Shown here: positions 1 through 6,466 of the stretch, one piece after another
Position numbering within the stretch: the stretch's first letter is position 1
Layout of the letters: every line of letters begins with the position of its first letter
Source of the DNA: Nitrospiraceae bacterium
GTDB taxonomy: Bacteria; Nitrospirota; Thermodesulfovibrionia; UBA6902
Length of the DNA: 16,588 bases
Reading direction: 5' to 3'
NCBI GenBank assembly: GCA_020354155.1
Contig: CP070644.1
Location: 2,082,262-2,098,849 of the forward strand
The notes under the pieces: generated by a model
Database searches by the model: none
What the model was told of the DNA's origin: nothing
What the model saw: only the letters and a program-made list of their open reading frames with translations
Position numbers and translations under genes: made by a program

Positions 1-261
1 AAATATATGGATCCAGCGCTTTATACTACAGTATCGAAGGAATTGATTTTTGACAGGGCTGATCTTTCCCTTTCAACTCCGCGCATGGTACGGATTGGAA
101 AATCAGACATTAAAGTCCTTCAGAACTGGCAGTGCCAATGGACACTGGGAAACAAAGTCCTGAAAGATCGTGGTGTTGGTACGCTGGTATTTGATAAGGA
201 ATCATTAAAACTGGTTAAGGCAGAGGGCAACAGCCCTTTCAGCCTGCCTTTGATAAAATAG
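1..261 (+). CDS. C-terminal part of an unrecognised protein (truncated by window edge)
   Basis: The reading frame is open from the first base of the window to the TAG at 259-261, so the Met at 7-9 need not be the true start and the gene probably begins upstream. About 86 residues are visible. They contain no membrane segment and no catalytic motif I recognise. The stretch KSDIKVLQNWQCQW followed by DRGVGTLVFDKESLKLVKAE has the beta-strand pattern and wording of the last strands of NTF2/SnoaL-like domains, such as those appended to some L,D-transpeptidases and periplasmic proteins, but this is only a resemblance. It ends seven bases before the tRNA-Leu gene, on the same strand. Real coding is supported by the long open frame and ordinary composition; the function is unknown. 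Confidence 0.6.
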   Translation, partial: KYMDPALYTTVSKELIFDRADLSLSTPRMVRIGKSDIKVLQNWQCQWTLGNKVLKDRGVGTLVFDKESLKLVKAEGNSPFSLPLIK

Positions 262-268
262 GTTCGAT

Positions 269-355
269 GCCGAAGTGGCGGAACTGGCAGACGCGCTAGG
301 TTCAGGGTCTAGTGGGAGCAATCCTGTAGGGGTTCGAATCCCCTCTTCGGCACCA
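269..355 (+). tRNA. tRNA-Leu (anticodon CAG), CCA encoded
   Basis: The 7-bp acceptor stem pairs GCCGAAG (269-275) with CTTCGGC (345-351), followed by discriminator A and an encoded CCA (353-355). The anticodon arm pairs CTAGG with TCTAG around the loop TTCAGGG, which gives anticodon CAG at 303-305 and reads CTG codons. The D-arm region is of Leu type (TGGCGGAACTGGCAGACGC), and a long variable arm (class II tRNA) lies between the anticodon and T arms. The T loop is the canonical GGTTCGAATCC. Seven T residues follow directly (356-362) and could end transcription on the folded acceptor/T-arm stem. No integrase or duplicated tRNA end is seen, so there is no sign that it serves as an attachment site. 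Confidence 0.97.
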
Positions 356-384
356 TTTTTTTCACTCTTATACTCAAAAGAAAA

Positions 385-555
385 ATGGACTACGAAATTA
401 TAAAAGTAGATATTGGCGAAGAATTGAAAATCTGCCCCTCCTGTGGGTACAGGGACGGCTTCCATTCCATGTTCAAAAAAGAAGGGGATATCACTAAATG
501 GCTCTTTATCTGTCCCTCCTGTCATAAAGTGTTTGATTCAGGATATACTGTATGA
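385..555 (+). CDS. Small double-CPSC zinc-ribbon protein (56 aa)
   Basis: A 56-residue reading frame beginning MDYEIIKVDIGEELKICPSC and ending GYTV. Two Cys-Pro-Ser-Cys knuckles, at C17/C20 and C43/C46, are spaced as in a single zinc ribbon that uses four cysteines for one Zn ion. The ribbon takes up most of the protein, so it is probably a nucleic-acid or protein-binding accessory rather than an enzyme. The ribosome-binding site is weak (AAAAGAAAA before the ATG). Its TGA stop (553-555) overlaps the ATG of the NYN gene (552-554) as ATGA, the classic sign of translational coupling, so the two proteins are probably made together and may act together. The coupling, the knuckles and the clean frame support it as a real gene; the function is not known. 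Confidence 0.75.
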   Translation: MDYEIIKVDIGEELKICPSCGYRDGFHSMFKKEGDITKWLFICPSCHKVFDSGYTV

Positions 556-1058
556 TGATGGAACCTATCCTCATCAATCAGTCAGTGGCCATCCTCTGTG
601 ACGGCAACAACATTGAACGAAGCATACATGACCTCTCCAAGTCAAAGAATGCAATGATCAATTTTGACACGCTGATTCCAAAACTGCTCAATGGCAGAGG
701 ACTAAACAGACTGATTTACTTTCGGGAAGGGAAATCCATTTCTTCCAAATTCGCTGAAAGACTGCACGAGAATTATTACGGCTCGGTCATCCCCTGCCAC
801 AAGTCTGCAGATATCCCGCTCACGATCAAGGCAACACAACTCGCGTCAAAGGTAGATACTATTGTCATCATGTCAGGAGATTCAGATTTTGTTGACCTCA
901 CAGCCCATTTGAAGGGGGAAGGGGTCCGGGTCGAAATTGCTGCTGTGAGACAAACAGCGGCAAAAATATTAATTGATGAAGCAGACCACTTCCATGAAAT
1001 TACCAAGGATGACTGGTTTGTATACAAGGCGCCAAGAAAGACGAAGGCAAACAAGTAA
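552..1058 (+). CDS. NYN-domain protein, putative PIN-like RNase (LabA/DUF88 type)
   Basis: A 168-residue protein spanning one NYN domain. NYN domains share the PIN-like fold and are usually metal-dependent RNases. Visible motifs are the first acidic strand CDGNNIE (C16-E22, with D17 as the expected first metal ligand), a region with KSADIPLTIKATQLA (about 84-98) in the position where the family has its D-x-x-L...D segment, and the second acidic strand IVIMSGDSDF (about 104-113, with D109 and D111). The C-terminus is lysine-rich (KAPRKTKANK), as suits an RNA-binding tail. The start is one of three consecutive ATG codons (552-560); 552 overlaps the stop of the zinc-ribbon gene as ATGA, and I kept the first. 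It converges with the sensor gene on the other strand, 36 bases downstream, without an obvious terminator hairpin. The substrate is unknown. Confidence 0.85.
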   Translation: MMMEPILINQSVAILCDGNNIERSIHDLSKSKNAMINFDTLIPKLLNGRGLNRLIYFREGKSISSKFAERLHENYYGSVIPCHKSADIPLTIKATQLASKVDTIVIMSGDSDFVDLTAHLKGEGVRVEIAAVRQTAAKILIDEADHFHEITKDDWFVYKAPRKTKANK

Positions 1059-1094
1059 GAGTTTTTCTCAGCTTCCTCCCCTTTTTTAAACTGA

Positions 1095-3125
1095 TTACCC
1101 CACAGGAAGGGTTATCAAAAATATTGAGCCTTTGCCGGGCTCGCTTTCCACAGCCAGGCTCCCGCCCAGTTTCTCAATGATGTTCTGGCTCACTGCAAGG
1201 CCGAGACCTGTCCCCTTCTCCTTTGTAGTGTAAAAAGGGTCAAAAATCCTTGTGAGATTTTGCTTTGCTATGCCGGCTCCCGTGTCCTCAAAGGTAAGGA
1301 CGACAGTTGTATCCTGAGCCCTGCTTTGTATGGTCAGCCTTCCTCCATCAGGCATTGCATCCGCTGCGTTCAAAATAATATTAACGATAATCTGAGACAG
1401 ATGGTTGCCGTCGGTCACAATCCTGGGCAGATCAGGAGAGAGGTCTCTCATAATGATAATATTATTGACCCTCTTGTCGTACTGTACAAGAGACAGGACA
1501 TCCTCAATGATACTGTTTACCTTCCAGGGTTTGCGTTCCAGCGGGGGCATCCCGGAAAAACCGGAAAGCTGCTTTAATATATCAGCGATCCGCTTTGTAT
1601 AGAGATCAATTGTCTCAAGACTCTCTTTCTTAAACTCGTCGCGTTCCTTCTCCCTCAACATCTGAACAAAGGAAAAGACAGAGGTTAAGGGATTCCCTAT
1701 TTCATCCACTATTCCGGCAGTAAGTCTCCCAAGCAATGCAAGTTTTTCCGAGTGCATCATCTGATCTTCCATCCTCTTTGTCTCCGTTACATCATTGATC
1801 AGCCTGATGTAGCCCTGCACTCCCCTGTCCGTACTCTTAACCGGGGCAGTCGTCACCTGAAAATATTTATCACGCTGACCAAAAAGATTGGACAAAATAT
1901 CAGTCTGCATATCATTAACCTTATAGGTACCAATGATCTCGCAGTCTGAAAAATAGTCATTGCACTGCGTCCCTGTAATATCCTTTCCCACAATGTCTTT
2001 CATCGTGTCGTTCACCCACAGGATGTTCCTGTCATTATCTATAAGCATAATGCCACTGCCTATTGCCCCGATAACGCTATTCAGCTTCTCCTTTTCCGTC
2101 GTCAATTCCTGTGTCCGTATATCAACCTTGTGTTCCAGCTCTTCAGCATATTTTTCTATTTCTTTCTGGTGCCTTGCAAGTTCTTCCGCCTTGATCCTTT
2201 TCTTGTTCAGAATAATAAGCATTGCAGAGATAACGCTTGTAATAACAAAAACAAGGAATATGAGAAGAGAGTGAAATCGCATGGATGTCTGAATTGACAT
2301 GGTCACTTCAGAATAGGGGGCTGACACGACAACTATCCACTGTGAGTCTCCCACAGAGGCAGTTGAAAAGGCGAGGACCTTGTCCTCACCGGTAGGCGCA
2401 ACGTATTTCCCGAAGTAGTCGCCCTTGCCTTCAATGATCTTTTTCTCTGTGTCAAAAGATTCATGACATTTGAAACAGGATGTATCTGTCCTGTACAGAT
2501 TCCTGCCAACCATATCAGGCTGAGAAGGATGGAAGAGGAGATTGCCTTCCCCATCCATCATCCAGGCATACCCTGTTGATCCAGATTTAATGGGGCTGAG
2601 AAATTTTCCGGCAATGTCCTGTATATCAATGGAGGTGACCACTGCTCCTATCAGTGCATTGAAGCGGCAGACGGGGGTAATTATATACACCCTCTTTGCA
2701 TTTTGCCGTATCACTTCTTTGTCAGGGCAGAGATTGACGGCCATTTTGAGGATGTCATTATTATTCAACCCGTCCACAGGGAAGTCCCCCTGATTGAAAC
2801 GTGCCTTTCCTCTGCTGTCAAGGAACCGTATCCCCATTCTTACAGTACTTTCATCTTTAAAAAATACATCTGTAAGAAATTCATAGAGCGTATCATTATT
2901 AAACTGAAACATGGAGACGAACTGGGAGATACGAAGCATGTCATCCCTGATTCCTTCTATATATGACTGAATATTCGTAGCTTCAGCCCTGGCAAGAAGG
3001 AGCTGCTGCTTATTGAACTGTTCAGCCATCTCCATCTGCAGGGTACGGTGAAATGAGATGTTCAGCGCTATTACAATAGTAATGATAAGCGCCAGAATGC
3101 CTATAATCGCGGTAAAGCTCTTCAT
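1095..3125 (-). CDS. Membrane Cache-PAS sensor kinase-like protein with c-haem motif and Asp at the H-box
   Basis: 676 residues. Membrane helices at about 5-23 and 286-306 bracket a periplasmic Cache-type sensor (about 30-275). Within it, C217-F-K-C220-H221 is a CXXCH motif for covalent haem c. After the second helix come a coiled-coil linker (about 310-350), a PAS domain (about 350-447), a dimerisation/H-box region (about 455-525) and a complete HATPase domain: N box around N582/N586, DTGAGI at 614-619, FDPFYTTK at 628-635 and GTGLGL at 638-643. The H-box reads AGIVDEIGNPL, so the residue that should be the phospho-accepting His is D474 (codon GAT, 1704-1706); Glu475 and the NPL segment are intact. 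The protein should bind ATP but should not autophosphorylate in the usual way. It lies 15 bases downstream of the sigma-54 activator in the same operon, and that activator has no receiver domain. It is therefore likely to act by contact, as NifL does on NifA; this role is inference. Confidence 0.9.
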   Translation of the reverse strand: MKSFTAIIGILALIITIVIALNISFHRTLQMEMAEQFNKQQLLLARAEATNIQSYIEGIRDDMLRISQFVSMFQFNNDTLYEFLTDVFFKDESTVRMGIRFLDSRGKARFNQGDFPVDGLNNNDILKMAVNLCPDKEVIRQNAKRVYIITPVCRFNALIGAVVTSIDIQDIAGKFLSPIKSGSTGYAWMMDGEGNLLFHPSQPDMVGRNLYRTDTSCFKCHESFDTEKKIIEGKGDYFGKYVAPTGEDKVLAFSTASVGDSQWIVVVSAPYSEVTMSIQTSMRFHSLLIFLVFVITSVISAMLIILNKKRIKAEELARHQKEIEKYAEELEHKVDIRTQELTTEKEKLNSVIGAIGSGIMLIDNDRNILWVNDTMKDIVGKDITGTQCNDYFSDCEIIGTYKVNDMQTDILSNLFGQRDKYFQVTTAPVKSTDRGVQGYIRLINDVTETKRMEDQMMHSEKLALLGRLTAGIVDEIGNPLTSVFSFVQMLREKERDEFKKESLETIDLYTKRIADILKQLSGFSGMPPLERKPWKVNSIIEDVLSLVQYDKRVNNIIIMRDLSPDLPRIVTDGNHLSQIIVNIILNAADAMPDGGRLTIQSRAQDTTVVLTFEDTGAGIAKQNLTRIFDPFYTTKEKGTGLGLAVSQNIIEKLGGSLAVESEPGKGSIFLITLPVG

Positions 3126-3140
3126 GCTATTGCCACAGCC

Positions 3141-4523
3141 TCATTCGATTCCCAGGGTTTTTATTTTTTTCCACAGCGTGACCCGGCTTATTCCAAGATG
3201 TTTTGCAGCAAGGGTCTTGTTGCCCTTGCACTGAGACAGCATGGACAGTATTTTATCCCGGTCAAGGCTATTGTCACTGCCCAATTGATTTTTTATGGGT
3301 TCAGGGCCTTTAGCAGCCTCCGGCATCTTCTCATGGATAAGATAATCTGGCAGATCAGACAGGTCAATGGTATCATTTTTACAGGTGACCGCAGAGTGTT
3401 CAAGGGCATTGATGAGTCGCCGTACATTTCCGGGCCAGGGAAAATTAATTAATGTTTCCATGGCAGGGGGGCTGATACTGCGGATATCCTTATTATTTAC
3501 AGCAGAAATTTTTTTCAGGTAATGGAAGGCGATGAGAGGAATATCTTCTCTCCTCTCCCTGAGCGGCGGCACCTTTATTATGATAGAGTTTATCCTGTAA
3601 AGGAGATCTTCCCGGAATTTGCCCGAGCTCATCAGACTGTTCAGGTCCTTGTTCGTTGCTGAAATAAGCCGGATGTCCACAGGGATCGGCTCATGGTCTC
3701 CTACACGTTCCACTACTTTTTCTTCGAGGACCCGGAGCAGCTTTACCTGCATGGTCATGGGCATATCCCCTATTTCGTCAAGAAATATCGTCCCCCTGTT
3801 CGATGCCTCAAACCTGCCTACCCGGTCACTGACTGCTCCGGTAAAGGATCCCTTTTTATGACCAAATAGCTCACTCTCAAGGAGTTGTTCATTCAGGGCA
3901 GCACAGTTCATCTGTAGAAATGGTCCCTCTTTACGTCTGCTCAGCTTGTGCAGGGCGTAAGCTACGAGATTTTTCCCTGAACCGCTTTCACCGCAAATCA
4001 AGGCTGGGGCCTCGCTCTGGGCAGCATTCCTGATATGTTCATACAGTCTCTGCATGGGGACACTCTTGCCCAGTAATCCCATAAACCAGTATTCCTGTCT
4101 TAATTCCTGCTTGATGTCCTGCAATTCCATTTCCTTTTTATAAAATGAGGTAATGTCCGTCATGGACTCAACAGTGCCTATTATTTCTCCATTATTGTCC
4201 CGCACAACAACAGCATTCTTTAAAAGACGGACAGACCTTCCGTCACCTGAACGGATTGTACATTCCCTGTTATATACAGCTCCAAATTTAACCAGCTGAG
4301 AGTTCCGCTCCCTTCCGGATTCATTTAATGTGACACAGCTGTCACAGTTAAAGAGGGTGCACTTTTTTCCTATTACTTCTTCCTTTTTATAACCCGTCAT
4401 CTCTTCTGCGGCACGATTAAACAATTGAATATAGCCTTCATTATCAATAACCATGAGACCGTCTCTCATGGTCTCAAAAACTTCTGGCAGGAACTGAGGA
4501 TTTTGCAGAAATTTGTCGATCAT
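3141..4523 (-). CDS. PAS-AAA+-Fis sigma-54-dependent transcription activator
   Basis: 460 residues with the standard bacterial enhancer-binding-protein layout but a PAS domain in place of a receiver. PAS spans about 10-130 and holds a cysteine cluster, C55, C60 and C63 (GKKCTLFNCDSC) plus C88, which could bind a metal or Fe-S cluster or act as a thiol switch. The AAA+ domain (about 145-380) shows Walker A GESGSGKN (178-185), the sigma-54 contact loop GSFTGA (225-230, Ser where most members have Ala), Walker B GTIFLDEIGD (244-253), SATNKDL (288-294) and the arginine-finger region REDLLYRIN (304-312). A Fis-type helix-turn-helix closes the protein (about 424-458; TLAAKHLGISRVTLWKKI). The ATG at 4523 is preceded by a poor Shine-Dalgarno sequence. 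It is divergent from the Usp-YeeE operon, whose leader carries inverted repeats and a sigma-54 promoter, so that operon is its probable target. The signal is unknown; redox or sulfur state is inferred. Confidence 0.93.
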   Translation of the reverse strand: MIDKFLQNPQFLPEVFETMRDGLMVIDNEGYIQLFNRAAEEMTGYKKEEVIGKKCTLFNCDSCVTLNESGRERNSQLVKFGAVYNRECTIRSGDGRSVRLLKNAVVVRDNNGEIIGTVESMTDITSFYKKEMELQDIKQELRQEYWFMGLLGKSVPMQRLYEHIRNAAQSEAPALICGESGSGKNLVAYALHKLSRRKEGPFLQMNCAALNEQLLESELFGHKKGSFTGAVSDRVGRFEASNRGTIFLDEIGDMPMTMQVKLLRVLEEKVVERVGDHEPIPVDIRLISATNKDLNSLMSSGKFREDLLYRINSIIIKVPPLRERREDIPLIAFHYLKKISAVNNKDIRSISPPAMETLINFPWPGNVRRLINALEHSAVTCKNDTIDLSDLPDYLIHEKMPEAAKGPEPIKNQLGSDNSLDRDKILSMLSQCKGNKTLAAKHLGISRVTLWKKIKTLGIE

Positions 4524-4547
4524 TTAAGAAAATAAACAGTTTTTTTG

Positions 4548-4613
4548 CTGTTAATATCGTTAAGCAACTGTTAAGCCATGGTAATCTAAACTTAACAGTT
4601 TAACGCTTAACAG
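4548..4613. promoter_or_regulatory. Probable enhancer (UAS) array for the divergent sigma-54 activator
   Basis: Four copies of the 7-bp half-site CTGTTAA/TTAACAG occur in 66 bases: CTGTTAA at 4548-4554 and 4568-4574 in one orientation, TTAACAG at 4592-4598 and 4607-4613 in the other. CTGTTAAGC (4568-4576) and GCTTAACAG (4605-4613) are perfect 9-bp inverted partners, and weaker copies (CGTTAAG at 4558, GTTTAACG at 4598) lie between. The array starts about 70 bases upstream of the -24 element of the sigma-54 promoter and ends 25 bases before the activator's own start codon. This is the expected place for binding by a Fis-type HTH dimer. A weak sigma-70-like TTGACT-17-TAAGTT on the minus strand (4617 down to 4589) overlaps the array, so autorepression of the activator is possible. 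Assignment to this activator is inference from position and symmetry. Confidence 0.7.
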
Positions 4614-4679
4614 TCAATAAAAAAAATTCTCAAGATTGCAACCTGTTGATTTCATGAAATACTCAAGAAGACAGAAAGC

Positions 4680-4695
4680 TGGCATTCTATTTGCA
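4680..4695 (+). promoter_or_regulatory. Sigma-54 (-24/-12) promoter of the usp-yeeE operon
   Basis: TGGCA-N6-TTGCA matches the sigma-54 consensus TGGCAC-N5-TTGCA/T, with the invariant GG (4681-4682) and GC (4693-4694) exactly ten bases apart. Transcription would begin about 12 bases after the GC, near 4705. That places the in-frame ATG at 4698 upstream of the transcript start and leaves the ATG at 4764 as the usable Usp start. The enhancer array 70-130 bases upstream completes the standard architecture. Confidence 0.85.
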
Positions 4696-4763
4696 GTGTG
4701 TTAAGCAGTCTTTGCAAAACTTCTGATACTGAGATTATTCAAAAAAAGGTTCGATTGGAACTA

Positions 4764-5327
4764 ATGAAGAAAATATTAATCGTTGTCGATGATACAAAGA
4801 CCTCAACGTCAGTTATCTCAACCTTCCATAATTCTGTCTGGAATCCTGAGTCTGTTAGCTTATTGCATGTGCAAAAGCTCCAGGGGCGGTCGTTGATGAT
4901 CGATATGCTTGGTGAAGCTGAGATGGCAACATTAAAGGAGTCCCTTGAAGGCACTGAATACAAGGAAAAGCTGGACAGAATGTCAGAAAAGATTCTTGAC
5001 CATTATAAGCAGCAACTCGAAAATAAAGGTTCTTTCTCCCTCTCAAGTATCGTTCGTTCCGGCCATCCTGCTGATGAAATCCTCAAAGTCGCAGATGAGG
5101 AGCGGGTTGATATGATTATCCTCGGCTCTCATGGTCATAAGGGTCTGACCAGACTGTTCACAGGTTCTGTTGCTGAAGATGTGGAAAAAAGGGCAGCCAT
5201 CCCGGTCATTGTAGCAAAGAGACCTGTTGTTTGCGAGGAAGCCTATAGCTGGAGAGATGCCTATGCTGCTGTTACGGTTACGACATTGATAGTTCTTGCC
5301 ATGTTCCTGCTTGAGGCTTTCCTGTAG
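4764..5327 (+). CDS. Universal stress protein 1, with C-terminal membrane anchor
   Basis: 187 residues, a single UspA domain (about 1-152). The N-terminal strand KKILIVVDD carries the nucleotide-contacting Asp, and the glycine loop is G121-x2-G124-x9-G134-S135, the full ATP-binding signature. An extended charged region (about 52-88, including TLKESLEGTEYKEKLDR) is shared almost word for word with the next gene. Unlike ordinary Usp proteins it continues past the domain with a linker (153-166) and a hydrophobic helix of about 20 residues (about 167-186) that ends at the stop, which predicts a tail anchor in the cytoplasmic membrane. The start at 4764 was chosen over an in-frame ATG at 4698 because the sigma-54 transcript should begin near 4705 and the family alignment begins at MKKILIVV. 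The Shine-Dalgarno sequence is weak. It is the first gene of a four-gene operon. Confidence 0.9.
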   Translation: MKKILIVVDDTKTSTSVISTFHNSVWNPESVSLLHVQKLQGRSLMIDMLGEAEMATLKESLEGTEYKEKLDRMSEKILDHYKQQLENKGSFSLSSIVRSGHPADEILKVADEERVDMIILGSHGHKGLTRLFTGSVAEDVEKRAAIPVIVAKRPVVCEEAYSWRDAYAAVTVTTLIVLAMFLLEAFL

Positions 5328-5379
5328 GGGCAGGCATATATATAGAAAAAATTATAATCCTGAATTAAAGGAGGAAAAA

Positions 5380-5895
5380 ATGGAAAAAGTACTGATTGCA
5401 GTAGATGACACAAAGGGCTCAAAGAATGTATTAGACGTATTCAGTAACCTGGTCAAACCACCCAGGGAAGTCCTGATCCTGCATGTGCAGAAGCTTGAGG
5501 GAAAATCGTTGATGATAGACATGCTCAGTGACCATGAGCTGGCAACTTTAAAAGAATCTCTTGAAGGAACTGAATACAAGGAGAAACTGGACAGACAAAC
5601 TGAAAAGATCCTTAATTATTATAGAAAGGAATTTGAGAACACCGGTCTCGTCAGTGTAAGGACTCTGAAAAGAGAGGGCATCCCATCCGATGAAATACTG
5701 AAAGTCGCGGAAGAAGAGAGCGTTGATCTGATAGTTGTCGGCGGTAACGGCAAAAGAGGCCTGAACAGGCTGATCACCGGTTGCGTAAGCAAATACGTTG
5801 AAAGAAATGCCTCAGTACCGGTCATCGTAGAAAAACCTGAACCAAAGGAAGCTGTCCGCGGCATCAAAGGGGCAGTTGCTCCCCAGTTCAGTTAA
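5380..5895 (+). CDS. Universal stress protein 2
   Basis: 171 residues; a soluble UspA-domain protein (about 1-152) with a short polar tail. The start is fixed by a strong AAAGGAGG (5367-5374) five bases before the ATG; an open frame extends upstream to 5296 but its translation does not resemble Usp. The N-terminal strand EKVLIAVDD and the loop G121-x2-G124-x9-G134 are present, but the next residue, Ser/Thr in ATP-binding members, is C135 (TGC). It is closely related to the first Usp (shared LMIDMLS/G, ATLKESLEGTEYKEKLDR, DEILKVA), so the pair probably arose by tandem duplication. Nucleotide binding is likely but not certain given the Cys. Its role is presumably in stress or redox physiology together with its neighbours. 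Confidence 0.92.
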   Translation: MEKVLIAVDDTKGSKNVLDVFSNLVKPPREVLILHVQKLEGKSLMIDMLSDHELATLKESLEGTEYKEKLDRQTEKILNYYRKEFENTGLVSVRTLKREGIPSDEILKVAEEESVDLIVVGGNGKRGLNRLITGCVSKYVERNASVPVIVEKPEPKEAVRGIKGAVAPQFS

Positions 5896-5950
5896 GTCAA
5901 CGCTTACTGACTTTAGATTTCGCCATATATCTGTAATCACAGGAGGAAGA

Positions 5951-6466
5951 ATGAATACCGTATTGATCACAGCAGACAATATCAAGGCATCGAGGGAAGT
6001 GCTGTCATCCATGAGCAATGTCGTGACAACACCGAAAAACATTGTACTCCTTCATGTGCAGCAGCTCGTTGGAAACGCCACAATGACAGCAATGATGAGT
6101 GATTCGGAAATTGAAACCCTGAAGGAGTCCATTGAGGGAAGCGAGCATAAAGAGCGGCTGGATAGAAAGGCTGAAACCGTTCTTGCTCATTACAGGAAAG
6201 AGTTGGAGCGCAGGGGCCTCACCAATATCAAGACGATAACAAAAGCAGGTCATCCCCCTGATGAGATAATTAAGGTCGCTGAAGAAGAAAAAGTAGATCT
6301 CATCATTGTAGGCTGCAGCGGCAAATCCCGACTAAAACGATTTGCCACAGGATGCGCATCAAGAGATGTGGAGAAAAACGCAACGGTCCGTGTGCTCATA
6401 ACAAAAAACAATGGCTGCGGCAAACATGCGCATCTCTGGAACGGGAAGGAGGCATATGCCTTATAA
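5951..6466 (+). CDS. Universal stress protein 3 (divergent paralogue)
   Basis: 171 residues, the most divergent of the three UspA paralogues. The start at 5951 follows AGGAGG (5941-5946) by four bases; the longer frame from 5876 is not Usp-like. The N-terminal strand reads NTVLITADN, so the second Asp of the usual VDD is Asn10. The loop is G121-C-S-G124-x9-G134-C135, again with Cys at the Ser/Thr position plus an extra C122. Its tail (CGKHAHLWNGKEAYAL) resembles the pre-membrane linker of the first Usp (EAYSWRDAYAAV) but stops where that protein's membrane helix begins. The last 11 bases overlap the start of the YeeE gene. Ligand binding may differ from the first Usp; the function is otherwise unknown. 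Confidence 0.92.
   Translation: MNTVLITADNIKASREVLSSMSNVVTTPKNIVLLHVQQLVGNATMTAMMSDSEIETLKESIEGSEHKERLDRKAETVLAHYRKELERRGLTNIKTITKAGHPPDEIIKVAEEEKVDLIIVGCSGKSRLKRFATGCASRDVEKNATVRVLITKNNGCGKHAHLWNGKEAYAL

Noticed and set aside
205..525. 106-codon minus-strand open frame
   Set aside because: It runs antisense through the whole tRNA-Leu gene and the small zinc-ribbon gene; it is a shadow without its own ribosome-binding site or recognisable content.
269..1058. tRNA-linked genomic island
   Set aside because: There is no integrase, no repeated tRNA 3' end and no visible shift in composition downstream of tRNA-Leu.
1059..1094. Terminator between the NYN gene and the sensor gene
   Set aside because: Only short T and C-rich tracts are present; no stem longer than about three pairs with an adjoining T run.
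4698..4763. Longer N-terminus for the first Usp
   Set aside because: The extra 22 residues do not resemble Usp, and the ATG at 4698 lies before the transcript start predicted from the sigma-54 promoter.
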